Positions 23,653-32,950 of a stretch of DNA of 64,000 nt are shown here, piece after piece. Position 1 is the stretch's first letter; each line of letters starts with the position of its first letter. The notes under the pieces were generated by a model. It had not been told where the DNA came from. It worked only from the letters and a program-made list of their open reading frames with translations, and did not search any database. Source of the stretch: Halomonas daqiaonensis (GTDB taxonomy: Bacteria; Pseudomonadota; Gammaproteobacteria; Pseudomonadales; Halomonadaceae); contig NZ_FOBC01000005.1 in assembly GCF_900109725.1 (NCBI RefSeq), positions 151,388-215,387 on the forward strand, written 5' to 3'. A program made the position numbers and the translations under genes.

Positions 23653-25845
23653 TCATTTACTTGTCTCATCGGTCTCATCACCACCCCGCCGCCAGGCAAA
23701 GTAGCGTGCCAACCAGCCCAGCAGGCGCTCCGGCTTGTGAGCATTCTTCCAGACCCCGGCCGTGGCCTTGACCGCCTCGCTGTGGGTCGGATAGGGATGG
23801 ATGGTGCCCAGCAGCTTGTTAAGCCCGATGCCGCGGGTCATCGCCAGGGTGAACTCGGCGAGCATCTCCCCGGCTCCCTGGCCGACGATGGTGGCCCCCA
23901 GAATCCGGTCTCGGCCGGGCACGGTCAGCACCTTCACGAAGCCGCGAGTACTGCCCTCGGCGATGGCGCGATCCAGCTCGCTCAACGCGTAGCGTGTGAC
24001 CTCGACCTTGGTGCCCGCCTCGAGGGCCTCCCGCTCGTTAAGCCCGACCCGAGCGACCTCTGGGTCGGTAAAGGTGACCGCTGGCAGGGCACGATAACTC
24101 ACCCGAAACCGCTTGAGCTCGCCGAACAGCGCATTCACCGTGGCATGCCAGGCCTGGTGGGCACTGGCATGGGTCAGCTGGTAGGGGCCCGCCACATCGC
24201 CGCAGGCCCAGACATTGGGCAGCACGCTCTGCAGGGACTCATCCACGGCCAGGGTGCCATCGGGGCGCGTCTCGACGCCGAGGCCCTCCAGACCCAATCC
24301 CTCGACACTGGCCTGGCGCCCTACCGCCACCAGCAGGTGCGAGAAGGGCAGCTGCTCGATCAGCGCCTCGCCCTGGGCGTCGTGCCGCTCGACCTCCAGC
24401 GCATGGCCACCGCCCTCCTCGGCCACCACCCGCAGCGCCCGGGTGCCGAGGTGGACCGCCAGGCCCTCCTCGCACAACCGGCCTTCGACCTCGCTGGCCA
24501 CGTCCAGGTCTTCCCGGGGCAGCAGCTGGCCGCCCATCTCAACCAGCGCCACCCGGCTGCCCAGCCGGGCGAAGCTCTGCCCCAGCTCGCAGCCGACAGG
24601 GCCACCGCCCAGCACCACCAGGCGGTCTGGGAGGGTCTCGAGTTGCCAGAGGTTATCGGAGGTGAGCACCTCGATATCGTCAAGGCCCGGCAGCGGCGGC
24701 ACCCGTGGTCGCGCCCCGCTGGCGATGATCACATGGCGCGTGGTCAGCACCCGCTCGCCCGCTGCCTCATGGATGCGCACTCGCCAGGGGTCCTCGAGGA
24801 CAGCATCCCCGGCGATCACATCGACACCCAGGCTCTCATAGCGCTCGCGGCTGTCGTGGGGTTCCACCTCGCGGATGGCACGCTGGACGTGTCCCATCAC
24901 CGCAGCGAAGTCCACCTCGGGCTCTCCGGCGCTGACCCCGTAGCGCGGGGCTTCGCGGATCTCGCTGGCGACACGCGCGGCGCGGATCAGTGCCTTGGAG
25001 GGAACGCAGCCGGTGTTGAGGCAGTCACCCCCCAGGCGGTCGCGCTCCACCAGCGCGACTCGAGCCTTCACGGCCGAGGCGATATAGCTCGCAACCAGCC
25101 CGGCCGATCCCCCACCGATCACCACGATATCCTGATCGAAGTGGCGCGGGCGGTCGAAACGGCGGGCCAGTTGCCGCCGCTTGCCCAGGGCTACCAGGGC
25201 ACGGGCCAGCCAGGGAAAGAGGCCGATCAGCACGAAGGAGCCGATCAGCCCCGGGGAGAGGACCCCGGAGAGCGATTCCAGATCACCAAGTTCCCGCCCC
25301 GCATTCACGTACACCGCCGTGCCAGGCAGCATGCCGACCTGACTGACCCAGTAGAAGGTCCACAGCCGCATGCGGGTCAGCCCCATCACCAGGTTGATGA
25401 CGAAAAAGGGAAAGAGCGGGATCAGTCGCAGGGTAAAGAGATAGAAGGCCCCCTCTCGATCGATGCCCGCATTGATACGGGCGAGTTGCTTGGCGAAACG
25501 CCGCTCCAAGGGGGCGCGTGCCAGAGTACGGGCGATCAGCGCGGCCAGCGTGGCTCCAAGCGCGCTGGCGAAGGAGATCAGCAGTAGCCCCCAGCCGAAA
25601 CCGAACAGCGCCCCCCCGAGCAGGGTCAGCAGCGTGGCACCAGGTAGCGAGACGGCGGTGATGGCCACGTAGGCAAGGAAGAAGCCGCCGGCGACCGTCA
25701 GCGGGTCGGCGGCCAGCCAGGCCTGGAAGCGGTCCTGTTCGGCCTGCAGGTTGGACAGGGTCAGGACCTGGTCGGCCCCACTGAGAAAATAGGCCGCGAC
25801 CAGCAGGGCGATCACGGCCGCGAGTATCAGGCGTCGTCGGGTCAA
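23653..25845 (-). CDS. Fusion of TVP38/VTT membrane domain with mercuric-reductase-like FAD oxidoreductase
   Basis: A 730-aa two-part protein. Residues 1 to about 225 form a DedA/TVP38 (SNARE-associated, VTT) membrane domain with several hydrophobic helices and the GGALFGFGWG and RLIPLFPFFVINLVMG motifs. The rest is a pyridine nucleotide-disulfide oxidoreductase: FAD loop VVIGGGSAGLVAS, redox pair GGDCLNTGCVPSK, NAD loop VVLGGGPVGCELGQ, and the C-terminal HPYPTHSEAVK with the catalytic His-Glu. Mercury-binding cysteines of true MerA are absent at the C-terminus. The substrate is unknown; it may pass electrons from NAD(P)H to a membrane target. Diverges from msrA. Confidence 0.88.
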   Translation of the reverse strand: MTRRRLILAAVIALLVAAYFLSGADQVLTLSNLQAEQDRFQAWLAADPLTVAGGFFLAYVAITAVSLPGATLLTLLGGALFGFGWGLLLISFASALGATLAALIARTLARAPLERRFAKQLARINAGIDREGAFYLFTLRLIPLFPFFVINLVMGLTRMRLWTFYWVSQVGMLPGTAVYVNAGRELGDLESLSGVLSPGLIGSFVLIGLFPWLARALVALGKRRQLARRFDRPRHFDQDIVVIGGGSAGLVASYIASAVKARVALVERDRLGGDCLNTGCVPSKALIRAARVASEIREAPRYGVSAGEPEVDFAAVMGHVQRAIREVEPHDSRERYESLGVDVIAGDAVLEDPWRVRIHEAAGERVLTTRHVIIASGARPRVPPLPGLDDIEVLTSDNLWQLETLPDRLVVLGGGPVGCELGQSFARLGSRVALVEMGGQLLPREDLDVASEVEGRLCEEGLAVHLGTRALRVVAEEGGGHALEVERHDAQGEALIEQLPFSHLLVAVGRQASVEGLGLEGLGVETRPDGTLAVDESLQSVLPNVWACGDVAGPYQLTHASAHQAWHATVNALFGELKRFRVSYRALPAVTFTDPEVARVGLNEREALEAGTKVEVTRYALSELDRAIAEGSTRGFVKVLTVPGRDRILGATIVGQGAGEMLAEFTLAMTRGIGLNKLLGTIHPYPTHSEAVKATAGVWKNAHKPERLLGWLARYFAWRRGGDETDETSK

Positions 25846-26027
25846 GGGAGGGCTCCGGTGGTGAAGGGAAGGGGTAAATGGTGAACGTCTTGCTATGAGG
25901 AAAAACGCGGCTCTGTCGTGACGAGGCGAAGTCCCTTACAGTAGCAATATTATTGAACAGGGGTTGTACGGAACCCAAGGCCGGAAAGAGCCTCCAACCT
26001 ACCACCCTTGACCGACGGAGACACCCC

Positions 26028-26660
26028 ATGAACCTGTTGACCCGCCCCACCTTGCGCCATGTCGTACTACTTGCCCTGCCGACCGCGTTTGCCATCGCCG
26101 GCACCACCCAGGCCGATGACGAGACCGCCAGTGCCGTTTTCGCCGGCGGCTGCTTCTGGTGCATCGAGGAAGCCTACGACCAGGTCGAGGGAGTAAAGGC
26201 CACCACCTCCGGCTACAGCGGCGGTAACACCGAGGACCCGACCTACGAGCAGGTCACGGGTGGCGATACTGGCCATGCCGAAGTGGTCAAGGTCGACTAT
26301 GACCCCGACCAGGTGGATTACGAGACCCTCTTGCATGTCTTCTGGCGCAACATCGACCCCTTCGCGGTGGACCGCCAGTTCTGTGACAAGGGCAGTTCGT
26401 ACCGCAGCGCCCTATTCCCCATGGATGCGGAACAGCGCGAGTTGGCCGAGGCCAGCAAGGAAAGTGTTGCCGAGCGCTTCGACCAGCCCATCGCCACCGA
26501 GATCAACGACTTCGAGGCCTTCTATCCGGCCGAGGCGTATCACCAGGATTACTACATCGAGAATCCGGTACGCTATCGCTTCTACAAGTCGGCTTGCGGC
26601 CGCGTCGAGCGGCTCGAGGAAGTCTGGGGTGAAGAGGCCAGCGCCACCTCGGCTTCCTGA
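26028..26660 (+). CDS. msrA: Peptide methionine-S-sulfoxide reductase with signal peptide
   Basis: Repairs oxidised methionine. The 210-aa protein begins with a hydrophobic signal (VVLLALPTAFAIAGTTQA), predicting a periplasmic enzyme, unlike cytoplasmic MsrA. The catalytic motif is AGGCFWCIEEAYDQVEGV; GYSGG, DPTYEQV and HAEVVKV complete the fold, and the resolving cysteine is probably the one in YKSACGR. Its last 79 bases overlap the tail of the convergent MFS gene. Confidence 0.93.
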   Translation: MNLLTRPTLRHVVLLALPTAFAIAGTTQADDETASAVFAGGCFWCIEEAYDQVEGVKATTSGYSGGNTEDPTYEQVTGGDTGHAEVVKVDYDPDQVDYETLLHVFWRNIDPFAVDRQFCDKGSSYRSALFPMDAEQRELAEASKESVAERFDQPIATEINDFEAFYPAEAYHQDYYIENPVRYRFYKSACGRVERLEEVWGEEASATSAS

Positions 26661-27841
26661 TGCTCGCGGCGTTCGCGCCGCAACAGCCAGGCAGCGAGAC
26701 CCAGGGTCACTGCCAGCATCAGCCAGGAGGCCAGCGCTACACCGTTCCAGCCAGCGGTCTGCCAGAACGGCTCCAGCCAGAAGCCACCCAGGCTGGCGCC
26801 GGTGTAGTAGAACACCAGGTAGAGAGCCGAGGCACTGCCCCGCGCCGAACGGGCCCGACGCCCCACCCAGCTCGAGGCCATGGAGTGAGCCAGGAAGAAG
26901 CCGAAGGCGTTGAGGGTCAACCCGACGATGATCCACCCCAGCGACTCGGCCAGGGTCACCGCCGTACCGCCAATCAGGATCAGGATCCCCAGCATCATGC
27001 ACACTGGCTGTGACCAGCGCCCGGCCAGCCGGCCCGAAAGCGACGAACCCAGGGTGCCACCCAGGTAGGTCAGGAAGATCAGCCCGAGCACCCGGGTACC
27101 CAACCCGAAGGGAGCCTCGGCGAGCCGGAAGGTGATGTAGCTGTACTGGTTGATGAAGATCAGGAAATTGAGCCCGCCGAGCAGGTAGGCGCCGAGCAGT
27201 AGCGGATTGCGCAGATGGCCTCCGAGGTCTGCCAGGGCAACGCCCAGCTCGAAGCGCCGAGGCGTGAAGGCGCGGGCGGCGGGTAACAGCTTCCAGAACA
27301 GCACTAGCCCGACCAGCGTCATGGTCCCGACCGCCAGGAAGCTGCCCGGCGCCCCGCCGATTTCGGCTACGGTGCCACCCACCACCCGGCCACTGATGCC
27401 ACCCAGGGAATTGGCACCGATATACAGCCCCACCGCCGAGAGCAGGGCCGGTCGTTCGAACTCGTCCCCCATCCAGGCGATCGCCACCGCCGGCAACCCG
27501 CCCAGCATGAAACCCTGCAGGGCGCGCATCACCAGCAGCGTCTCAAAGTTCGGCGCGAATGCCAGCCCCAACGAGAGCAGGCCAGCCGCCAGCAGGGTCA
27601 GGCGCATGATGGCGTCGCGACCGATGGCATCCGAAAGCGGGCCGAATACCAGCAGCGAGCCGGCCAGCGCGAGAGTCGCCACCGACATCACCAGGCTGAT
27701 CCCCAGGGTCGAGACTTCATAGGTCTCGCGCAGCGCCGGCAGCAGCGGCTGTGGGGCATAGAGATTGATGAAGACCAGAAAGGAGCCCAGGCACAGGGCC
27801 AGGGTCGCGCGCCACCAGGAATGTGTATGTGGAGCGATCAT
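26582..27841 (-). CDS. MFS transporter, YnfM/arabinose-efflux type
   Basis: A 419-aa, 12-helix major facilitator. The cytoplasmic loop 2-3 motif is GPLSDAIGRDAIMR, and MRALQGFMLGGLPAVAIAWMGDEF after helix 4 is typical of the YnfM-like efflux subgroup; substrate unknown. GGAG lies 6 bases before the chosen ATG. Its C-terminal Ser/Thr/Gln tail (SSPQTSSSRSTRPQ) is encoded in the region that overlaps msrA on the opposite strand. Confidence 0.88.
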   Translation of the reverse strand: MIAPHTHSWWRATLALCLGSFLVFINLYAPQPLLPALRETYEVSTLGISLVMSVATLALAGSLLVFGPLSDAIGRDAIMRLTLLAAGLLSLGLAFAPNFETLLVMRALQGFMLGGLPAVAIAWMGDEFERPALLSAVGLYIGANSLGGISGRVVGGTVAEIGGAPGSFLAVGTMTLVGLVLFWKLLPAARAFTPRRFELGVALADLGGHLRNPLLLGAYLLGGLNFLIFINQYSYITFRLAEAPFGLGTRVLGLIFLTYLGGTLGSSLSGRLAGRWSQPVCMMLGILILIGGTAVTLAESLGWIIVGLTLNAFGFFLAHSMASSWVGRRARSARGSASALYLVFYYTGASLGGFWLEPFWQTAGWNGVALASWLMLAVTLGLAAWLLRRERREHQEAEVALASSPQTSSSRSTRPQADL

Positions 27842-27960
27842 GGTGTTCTCCGGCTCACCGAAACACCGTGGGGCTCTCACTTCGCCCGACAGCCGAGCGT
27901 CTCGGCTGAGTAGAACTTGCAAGACCTCGTGATGGCCTATCGTTAGGCGCCTTGGAGATT

Positions 27961-28578
27961 CTAGCCCTCGCCGGAGTCGCCCAGCCGCTGGGCCAGTTGG
28001 GTCGGCTCCAGGGTCCGCCTCGCCTGCCAGAAGTGGCGTTGCCAGTAACGGTTGTCGAGCTTGGAGATCATCACGCCCCGGGAGGTGGAGGCATGCAGGA
28101 AGCGGCCCTCGCCGACATAGATGCCCACATGGCGGTAGACCCCGGGAGGACGGAAGAACACTAAGTCACCGGGACGCAGAGCATCCGGATCGACCTCTTG
28201 GCCAGCGTGCACCTGTTCCTCGGTGGTGCGCGGCAGCTCGAAGCGGAAAGTATCGCTGAAGACGTTCTGCACCAGGGCCGAACAGTCCACCCCGCGGAAG
28301 CTGCTGCCACCCAGCCGGTAGGGTGTACCGACCCAGCGCTCATGCTGGGCCAACAAGGCCCGGCGGATCAGTGTCGGCGGCGGGTTGTGAAGACTGCGGG
28401 CCTCCAGGATGGGGTTATCCACGGGAGACATCAGAGGGTCGGCGGAAATCCCCGGCAGGTCCCGGGCAAAATAGTCATCGGTGACCTCTTCCTCGATGCC
28501 ACTCGACGTGGCACAACCTGCCAGCAGCGTCAGGGTTGCCCCCATGACGGTGATACGACACACGCGTTTGACCAGCAT
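27961..28578 (-). CDS. NlpC/P60 lipoprotein, putative peptidoglycan endopeptidase
   Basis: A 205-aa lipoprotein with lipobox LTLLAGC and a C40 cysteine-peptidase domain: catalytic Cys in FRGVDCSALVQNVF, His in YRHVGIYVG, and the third residue near GRFLHASTSRGV. It resembles MepS/Spr, which cleaves D-Ala-mDAP crosslinks during wall growth, and is probably anchored in the outer membrane. It has a GC-rich 200-base leader region upstream without a clear promoter. Confidence 0.88.
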   Translation of the reverse strand: MLVKRVCRITVMGATLTLLAGCATSSGIEEEVTDDYFARDLPGISADPLMSPVDNPILEARSLHNPPPTLIRRALLAQHERWVGTPYRLGGSSFRGVDCSALVQNVFSDTFRFELPRTTEEQVHAGQEVDPDALRPGDLVFFRPPGVYRHVGIYVGEGRFLHASTSRGVMISKLDNRYWQRHFWQARRTLEPTQLAQRLGDSGEG

Positions 28579-28797
28579 CCGGCGACGACCTCATTCCCTG
28601 AGCCGCACCCGTCCCGTCGACGCCCTGCGTCTTTCGGTCCCCGGGTATTGTCGCTGTGGGAGTGCTGCCGGAAAGGCCCGGGATCACTGCCAGAGCGGCC
28701 TGTCAACGGCTCGCTGCCTGGTGAAGGCTCCCGACAGGAGGAGCCATGTCATCAACAGCGGTGACTATAAACCAGAGTTTATTATCAAGGCGAGCGC

Positions 28798-31263
28798 TCA
28801 GTGGAGGGTACGACTGTCGCCGGGCAGAGTATCGATGTGCAGCGGCGCCCAGTGCCGCGGCCGTGCCCCGGGAAAGTCAATGCTGGCCCAGGCCCCCGCC
28901 AGTGGTGGTGCGCCCGAGAGCCAGGCCACCAGCGCCTGGCGGAAACCGGCCAGGAAGCTCTCGCGCTCCGGGGTCTCGCCCATGAAGAACGAGAAGCCGG
29001 CGTACAGGCCGCGTGCAAACTCCTCCCAGCCCGCATAGTGCTTACCAGCTAGCCCATGGGCACGCTCGAGCAGCTTCAGGAACGCCACCTCGCCGAGCCA
29101 TCCCAGCTGGCGGCCGGCAATGGCCAGGTCAACGGCCTGGGCGATGTCCCAGGCGGCCAGATCGACCTCGTTGCAGCCGTCCTCGTTGTCCCTGACACGC
29201 TGCAGGCGCAGCAGGTGAGCCCCCTCCTCCTCGCTGCACTCGCCACTCTCCAGGGTGGCGATCTCCGAGGCCAGCCGCCCGTGGTTGAGCGTGTAGGGCG
29301 CATAGTTGATCTGGTACTCCTGGCGATCGCCGACCTCGATCAGGTACTCGAGGAACTCGCCAAGCTCCGACTCCCCATGGAGGGCATAATGCCCATCGAC
29401 CCAGTCATGGATGGCCGCGCATTCGCGCTCGCTCTCCGGCTGCGGCAGGCTCCAGGCCGGACTATTGAGCGGCCCGACCAGGGCCATGGCGGTGAAGTGG
29501 GCGAGCGTCGGCCGCGGTCCGGGCTCGAGCCAGGCCCCGCCCCGCCAGTCGAGCCAATGGAAGAGGCTGCCGGGGTCCTCCAGGTGCCAGCGAATCTCGG
29601 CGACCATCGGCGGCTGTTCGGGCTCGGGCAGCAGACTTTCCCAGTGGGCCCAGGCCTGCAGCAGGCGACGCGCATCGGGATAGAAGCGGCACAGCGAGCC
29701 CTGCAGCGCCTCGGCCAGCCTCGCCAGGCGACCAGCATCGAAGTCCCCGCTGTCCATGGCCATCTGCAGATGGAAGGCGAACTTCTCGGCCATATGAATG
29801 GTGGCAGCATGGCGGCTTGCTTGCCTGAGGGCATCGCGGCTCGCCAACTCGTCCGCGATCGGGTGACCGAAGGGCGTCTCGGCCGGCGGCAGGGCACCAT
29901 GGGCAGCATCCGCCGCCAGCTGATTGAGATGATGGGCCTGGGCCGGCAGCCAATAGCGGGAGAGCGCCTCGACGCCTTCGTCGGCATGCAGATCGAGGGT
30001 CTCGACAAGGTAGCCGCGCGCCTCCTCGCGACGCGCGGCCGGCAGGTCGGGAAGCGGGCCCTGGCGGGCGCCGAACTCGGGCTCGCGTACCGCGGCCAGC
30101 GCCAGGATCCAGTGGCGAGGATCACCACGCCAGGCCCGCAGGGCGACGCGCGAAGCCTCGAGGAGTTCCTCCAGGATCAGCCCCTGCAGGGCCGGGCGCC
30201 AGGGGCTCACCGGCGAGTGCAACAGCAACAGCCAGTCCGCCTCGAGGGAAGGCAGCAGATTGCGGCCCTCGAAGAGGCTGCGCCCGCGCTGGAAGGCCCG
30301 TGCCAGTGCCGCCCAGTCACTGTAGCGACGCAGCACCAGATCGGCCCCGTGGGCAGCAAAGTCTCGGGCCTCTTGTGTCTCGAGCCAGCCCAGGCAGGCA
30401 CCCGCCCAGGCCATGTCGATCAACCGTAGCCAGTCCCAGGCGGCCCACTCCAAGGGTTCGCCCTGATCGAGGAAGCCCTGCAGCACCCGGCCATAGTCAC
30501 GCTCGCCCCCTTCCAGCGCCTCCCACCACTGACGGCGCGTCGCGCCGTCCGCTTCTACCAGCCGACCGGCATCCAGGTCCCAGGCCTGACGGTCGCCCTG
30601 GGAGGCCAGCCACAGGAGGCTGCGCACCAGATCCTCGCGGTTGCGGATCTGCCAGTCCTCTTCCAGCCAGGCCTCCAGCCCCTGCCAGTCCTGCGGGCCG
30701 GCGGGCAGCTCGACGACCGGCGAGAAGGCGGCGCGCAGCCGCCAGACCTGATCCTCGGGCGCGGTCGGCCAGAGCTCGAGCGGTGTGGCATGGGTGGCGA
30801 GCCACTCCCGCAGCATGTCCCAGGTCACGCCATCCCCGTCGTGCTCCAGGGCCGAGAGGGCCTCGCAGGCATCAAAGAAGCCGTCGTCGCCACGCACCCA
30901 CCCCTCGGCGCTGCGGGCATGCCGCAACGCCTCCAGCCAGGCATCGAGGGTCGAATGATGGGCACTGACCTCCTCGGCCAGCCGTTGGGCCCAGGCGCGG
31001 GCACGCGTTTCACCAATCCAGCTCGCCGCGCCGCCCAGGGCGAGGATCTCCAGGCCAGCCAGCAGCCTGGCCGGATCGACGCTGGAGCCGCCGGTTCCCA
31101 GGGCCTCCAGCAGGCACCAGCCCAGCTCGCCTCGGTCGGTCACCCCGAGGGCGGCCAGTCGTTCGACGGCCGCCTCCGCCGGCACCGTCAGGGGATCGGG
31201 CGTGAAAGCCCAATCACACAGCACCAGTTGCTGGGCCCACCAGGCGTTCAAGGGATCGACCAA
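28798..31263 (-). CDS. Large protein of unknown function with two DUF1266-like repeats
   Basis: An 821-aa soluble, Trp-, Leu- and Glu-rich protein. The segment near residues 700-765 (WDIAQAVDLAIAGRQLGWL...GWEEFARGLYAG..FFMGE) fits the DUF1266/YbeR-YbeU pattern as I recall it. A second related copy lies near residues 270-330 (WDWLRLIDMAWAGACLGWL...DWAALARAFQRG..LFEG). No signal peptide, membrane helix or catalytic motif is apparent. The start is a TTG with GAGG 6 bases upstream. It stands alone between the NlpC/P60 gene and gabD. Function unknown. Confidence 0.78.
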   Translation of the reverse strand: MVDPLNAWWAQQLVLCDWAFTPDPLTVPAEAAVERLAALGVTDRGELGWCLLEALGTGGSSVDPARLLAGLEILALGGAASWIGETRARAWAQRLAEEVSAHHSTLDAWLEALRHARSAEGWVRGDDGFFDACEALSALEHDGDGVTWDMLREWLATHATPLELWPTAPEDQVWRLRAAFSPVVELPAGPQDWQGLEAWLEEDWQIRNREDLVRSLLWLASQGDRQAWDLDAGRLVEADGATRRQWWEALEGGERDYGRVLQGFLDQGEPLEWAAWDWLRLIDMAWAGACLGWLETQEARDFAAHGADLVLRRYSDWAALARAFQRGRSLFEGRNLLPSLEADWLLLLHSPVSPWRPALQGLILEELLEASRVALRAWRGDPRHWILALAAVREPEFGARQGPLPDLPAARREEARGYLVETLDLHADEGVEALSRYWLPAQAHHLNQLAADAAHGALPPAETPFGHPIADELASRDALRQASRHAATIHMAEKFAFHLQMAMDSGDFDAGRLARLAEALQGSLCRFYPDARRLLQAWAHWESLLPEPEQPPMVAEIRWHLEDPGSLFHWLDWRGGAWLEPGPRPTLAHFTAMALVGPLNSPAWSLPQPESERECAAIHDWVDGHYALHGESELGEFLEYLIEVGDRQEYQINYAPYTLNHGRLASEIATLESGECSEEEGAHLLRLQRVRDNEDGCNEVDLAAWDIAQAVDLAIAGRQLGWLGEVAFLKLLERAHGLAGKHYAGWEEFARGLYAGFSFFMGETPERESFLAGFRQALVAWLSGAPPLAGAWASIDFPGARPRHWAPLHIDTLPGDSRTLH

Positions 31264-31470
31264 GGCTCACCTCGCGATAAAAACGAAACTGGAACATGCC
31301 GTGCGGCGCAGCGCAGCAAGTCGGCGCCATAGTGTAGCGGAAAGCATTGCCGGCGCCGATGGCCGAGTGGCCACGGGCCGTGAAAAACCGGAGGGAATCG
31401 GGGCTTGGCGGCTTGTTTTAAATAATGCACACTCGTCCAACAAGATGATCAAAACCAACGAGGAATCCCC

Positions 31471-32916
31471 ATGTCCGCGGAACCCCAGCTGCTGATCGAC
31501 AAGGCCTATGTGGCCGGCCAATGGCGCGATGGCGAGCGCCGCTTCGCCGTGACCAACCCCGCGACCGGCGAGACCCTGGCGGAGATTCCCGACCTCGGCG
31601 CCGAGGATGCCCGAGAGGCCATCTCCGCCGCGGCAGATGCCTGGCCAGCATGGCGGCGGCGCACCGCCAAGGAACGCGCCAACCTGCTGCGCGCCTGGTT
31701 CGACGCCATCATGGCCAACCAGGAGGCCCTGGCACGGCTGATGACCCTGGAACAGGGCAAGCCGCTTGCCGAGTCTCGCGGCGAGGTGGCTTACGGTGCC
31801 TCCTTCGTGGAGTACTACGCCGAGGAAGCCAAACGCGTCGCCGGCGAGACGCTGCCCAGCCACGGCGTGGACAAGCGCATTCTGGTATTCCGCGAGCCGA
31901 TCGGTGTAGTGGCGGCCATCACCCCCTGGAATTTCCCGCTGGCAATGATCACTCGCAAGTGCGCCCCGGCCCTGGCCGCCGGCTGTCCAGTGGTCATCAA
32001 GCCCGCCGAGGCCACTCCGCTGACCGCCCTGGCCCTGGTGAAGCTCGCCGAAGAGGTCGGCTTCCCCGCCGGGGTCATCAACATCGTCACCGCCTCACGC
32101 CCGGCCGAGATCGGCGAGGTACTGACCACCGACCCGCTGGTGCGCAAGATCTCCTTCACCGGCTCCACCCCGGTGGGCAAGAAGCTGCTGACCCAGTGTG
32201 CCGGCACCGTCAAGAAGGCCTCCATGGAGCTGGGCGGCAACGCCCCCTTCATCGTCTTCGACGACGCCGACCTCGATGCCGCCGTCGAGGGGGCGGTGGC
32301 TTCCAAGTACCGCAACTCCGGCCAGACCTGCGTCTGCACCAACCGCGTGCTGGTCCAGGCGGGTGTCTACGACGCCTTCCTGGAGAAGCTGGCCGCCCGA
32401 GTCACCCAGCTCGAGGTCGGCAACGGCCTCGATGAGGGCGTTGTCCAGGGCCCCCTGATCAACCAGGCCGCCGTGGAGAAGGTCGAATCGCATATCGCCG
32501 ATGCCCTCGAAAAGGGCGGCAGGCTGGTCTGCGGCGGCGAGCCCCATGCGCTGGGCGGTACCTTCTTCCAGCCGACTATCATTGCCGACGTGACCCCCGA
32601 GATGAAGGTCGCCACTGAGGAGACCTTCGGGCCCCTGGCGCCGGTGTTCCGCTTCGAGACCGATGAAGAGGCCATCGCCATGGCCAATGCCACCGAGTTC
32701 GGCCTCGCCGCCTACTTCTATGCTCGCGACTATCGCCGTATCTGGCATGTCATGGAAGGGCTGGAATATGGCATGGTGGCAGTGAACGAAGGCATCCTCT
32801 CCACCGAGTTGGCTCCCTTCGGTGGGGTCAAGGAATCAGGGCTGGGACGCGAAGGGTCGCGCCACGGCCTGGATGAGTACACTGAACTAAAATACGTCTG
32901 TGTCGGCGGCCTCTGA
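31471..32916 (+). CDS. gabD: Succinate-semialdehyde dehydrogenase (NADP+)
   Basis: Oxidises succinic semialdehyde to succinate, the second step of GABA breakdown. The 481-aa aldehyde dehydrogenase has ITPWNFPLAMITRK (cofactor site), FTGSTPVGKKL, the catalytic Glu in MELGGNAPFIV, and the catalytic Cys in NSGQTCVCTNR. Two adjacent cysteines at the active site match GabD-type enzymes, which can be redox-switched. gabT follows after a 34-base gap with its own AAGGAGG, so this is a gabDT operon feeding the TCA cycle. Confidence 0.95.
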   Translation: MSAEPQLLIDKAYVAGQWRDGERRFAVTNPATGETLAEIPDLGAEDAREAISAAADAWPAWRRRTAKERANLLRAWFDAIMANQEALARLMTLEQGKPLAESRGEVAYGASFVEYYAEEAKRVAGETLPSHGVDKRILVFREPIGVVAAITPWNFPLAMITRKCAPALAAGCPVVIKPAEATPLTALALVKLAEEVGFPAGVINIVTASRPAEIGEVLTTDPLVRKISFTGSTPVGKKLLTQCAGTVKKASMELGGNAPFIVFDDADLDAAVEGAVASKYRNSGQTCVCTNRVLVQAGVYDAFLEKLAARVTQLEVGNGLDEGVVQGPLINQAAVEKVESHIADALEKGGRLVCGGEPHALGGTFFQPTIIADVTPEMKVATEETFGPLAPVFRFETDEEAIAMANATEFGLAAYFYARDYRRIWHVMEGLEYGMVAVNEGILSTELAPFGGVKESGLGREGSRHGLDEYTELKYVCVGGL

Positions 32917-32950
32917 TCGCCCGCAACGTCTCAACAAGGAGGCAAGATTC

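Noticed and set aside
28579..28745. Cyclic-di-GMP or cobalamin riboswitch in the NlpC/P60 leader
   Set aside because: A few short similarities (CGAAAG, GACGCA) are present, but the conserved core sequences and order of either riboswitch are not.
28746..28985. 79-codon plus-strand frame preceded by a strong AGGAGG
   Set aside because: The ribosome-site match is good, but most of the frame is antisense to the 821-residue gene and the peptide looks like low-complexity shadow sequence.
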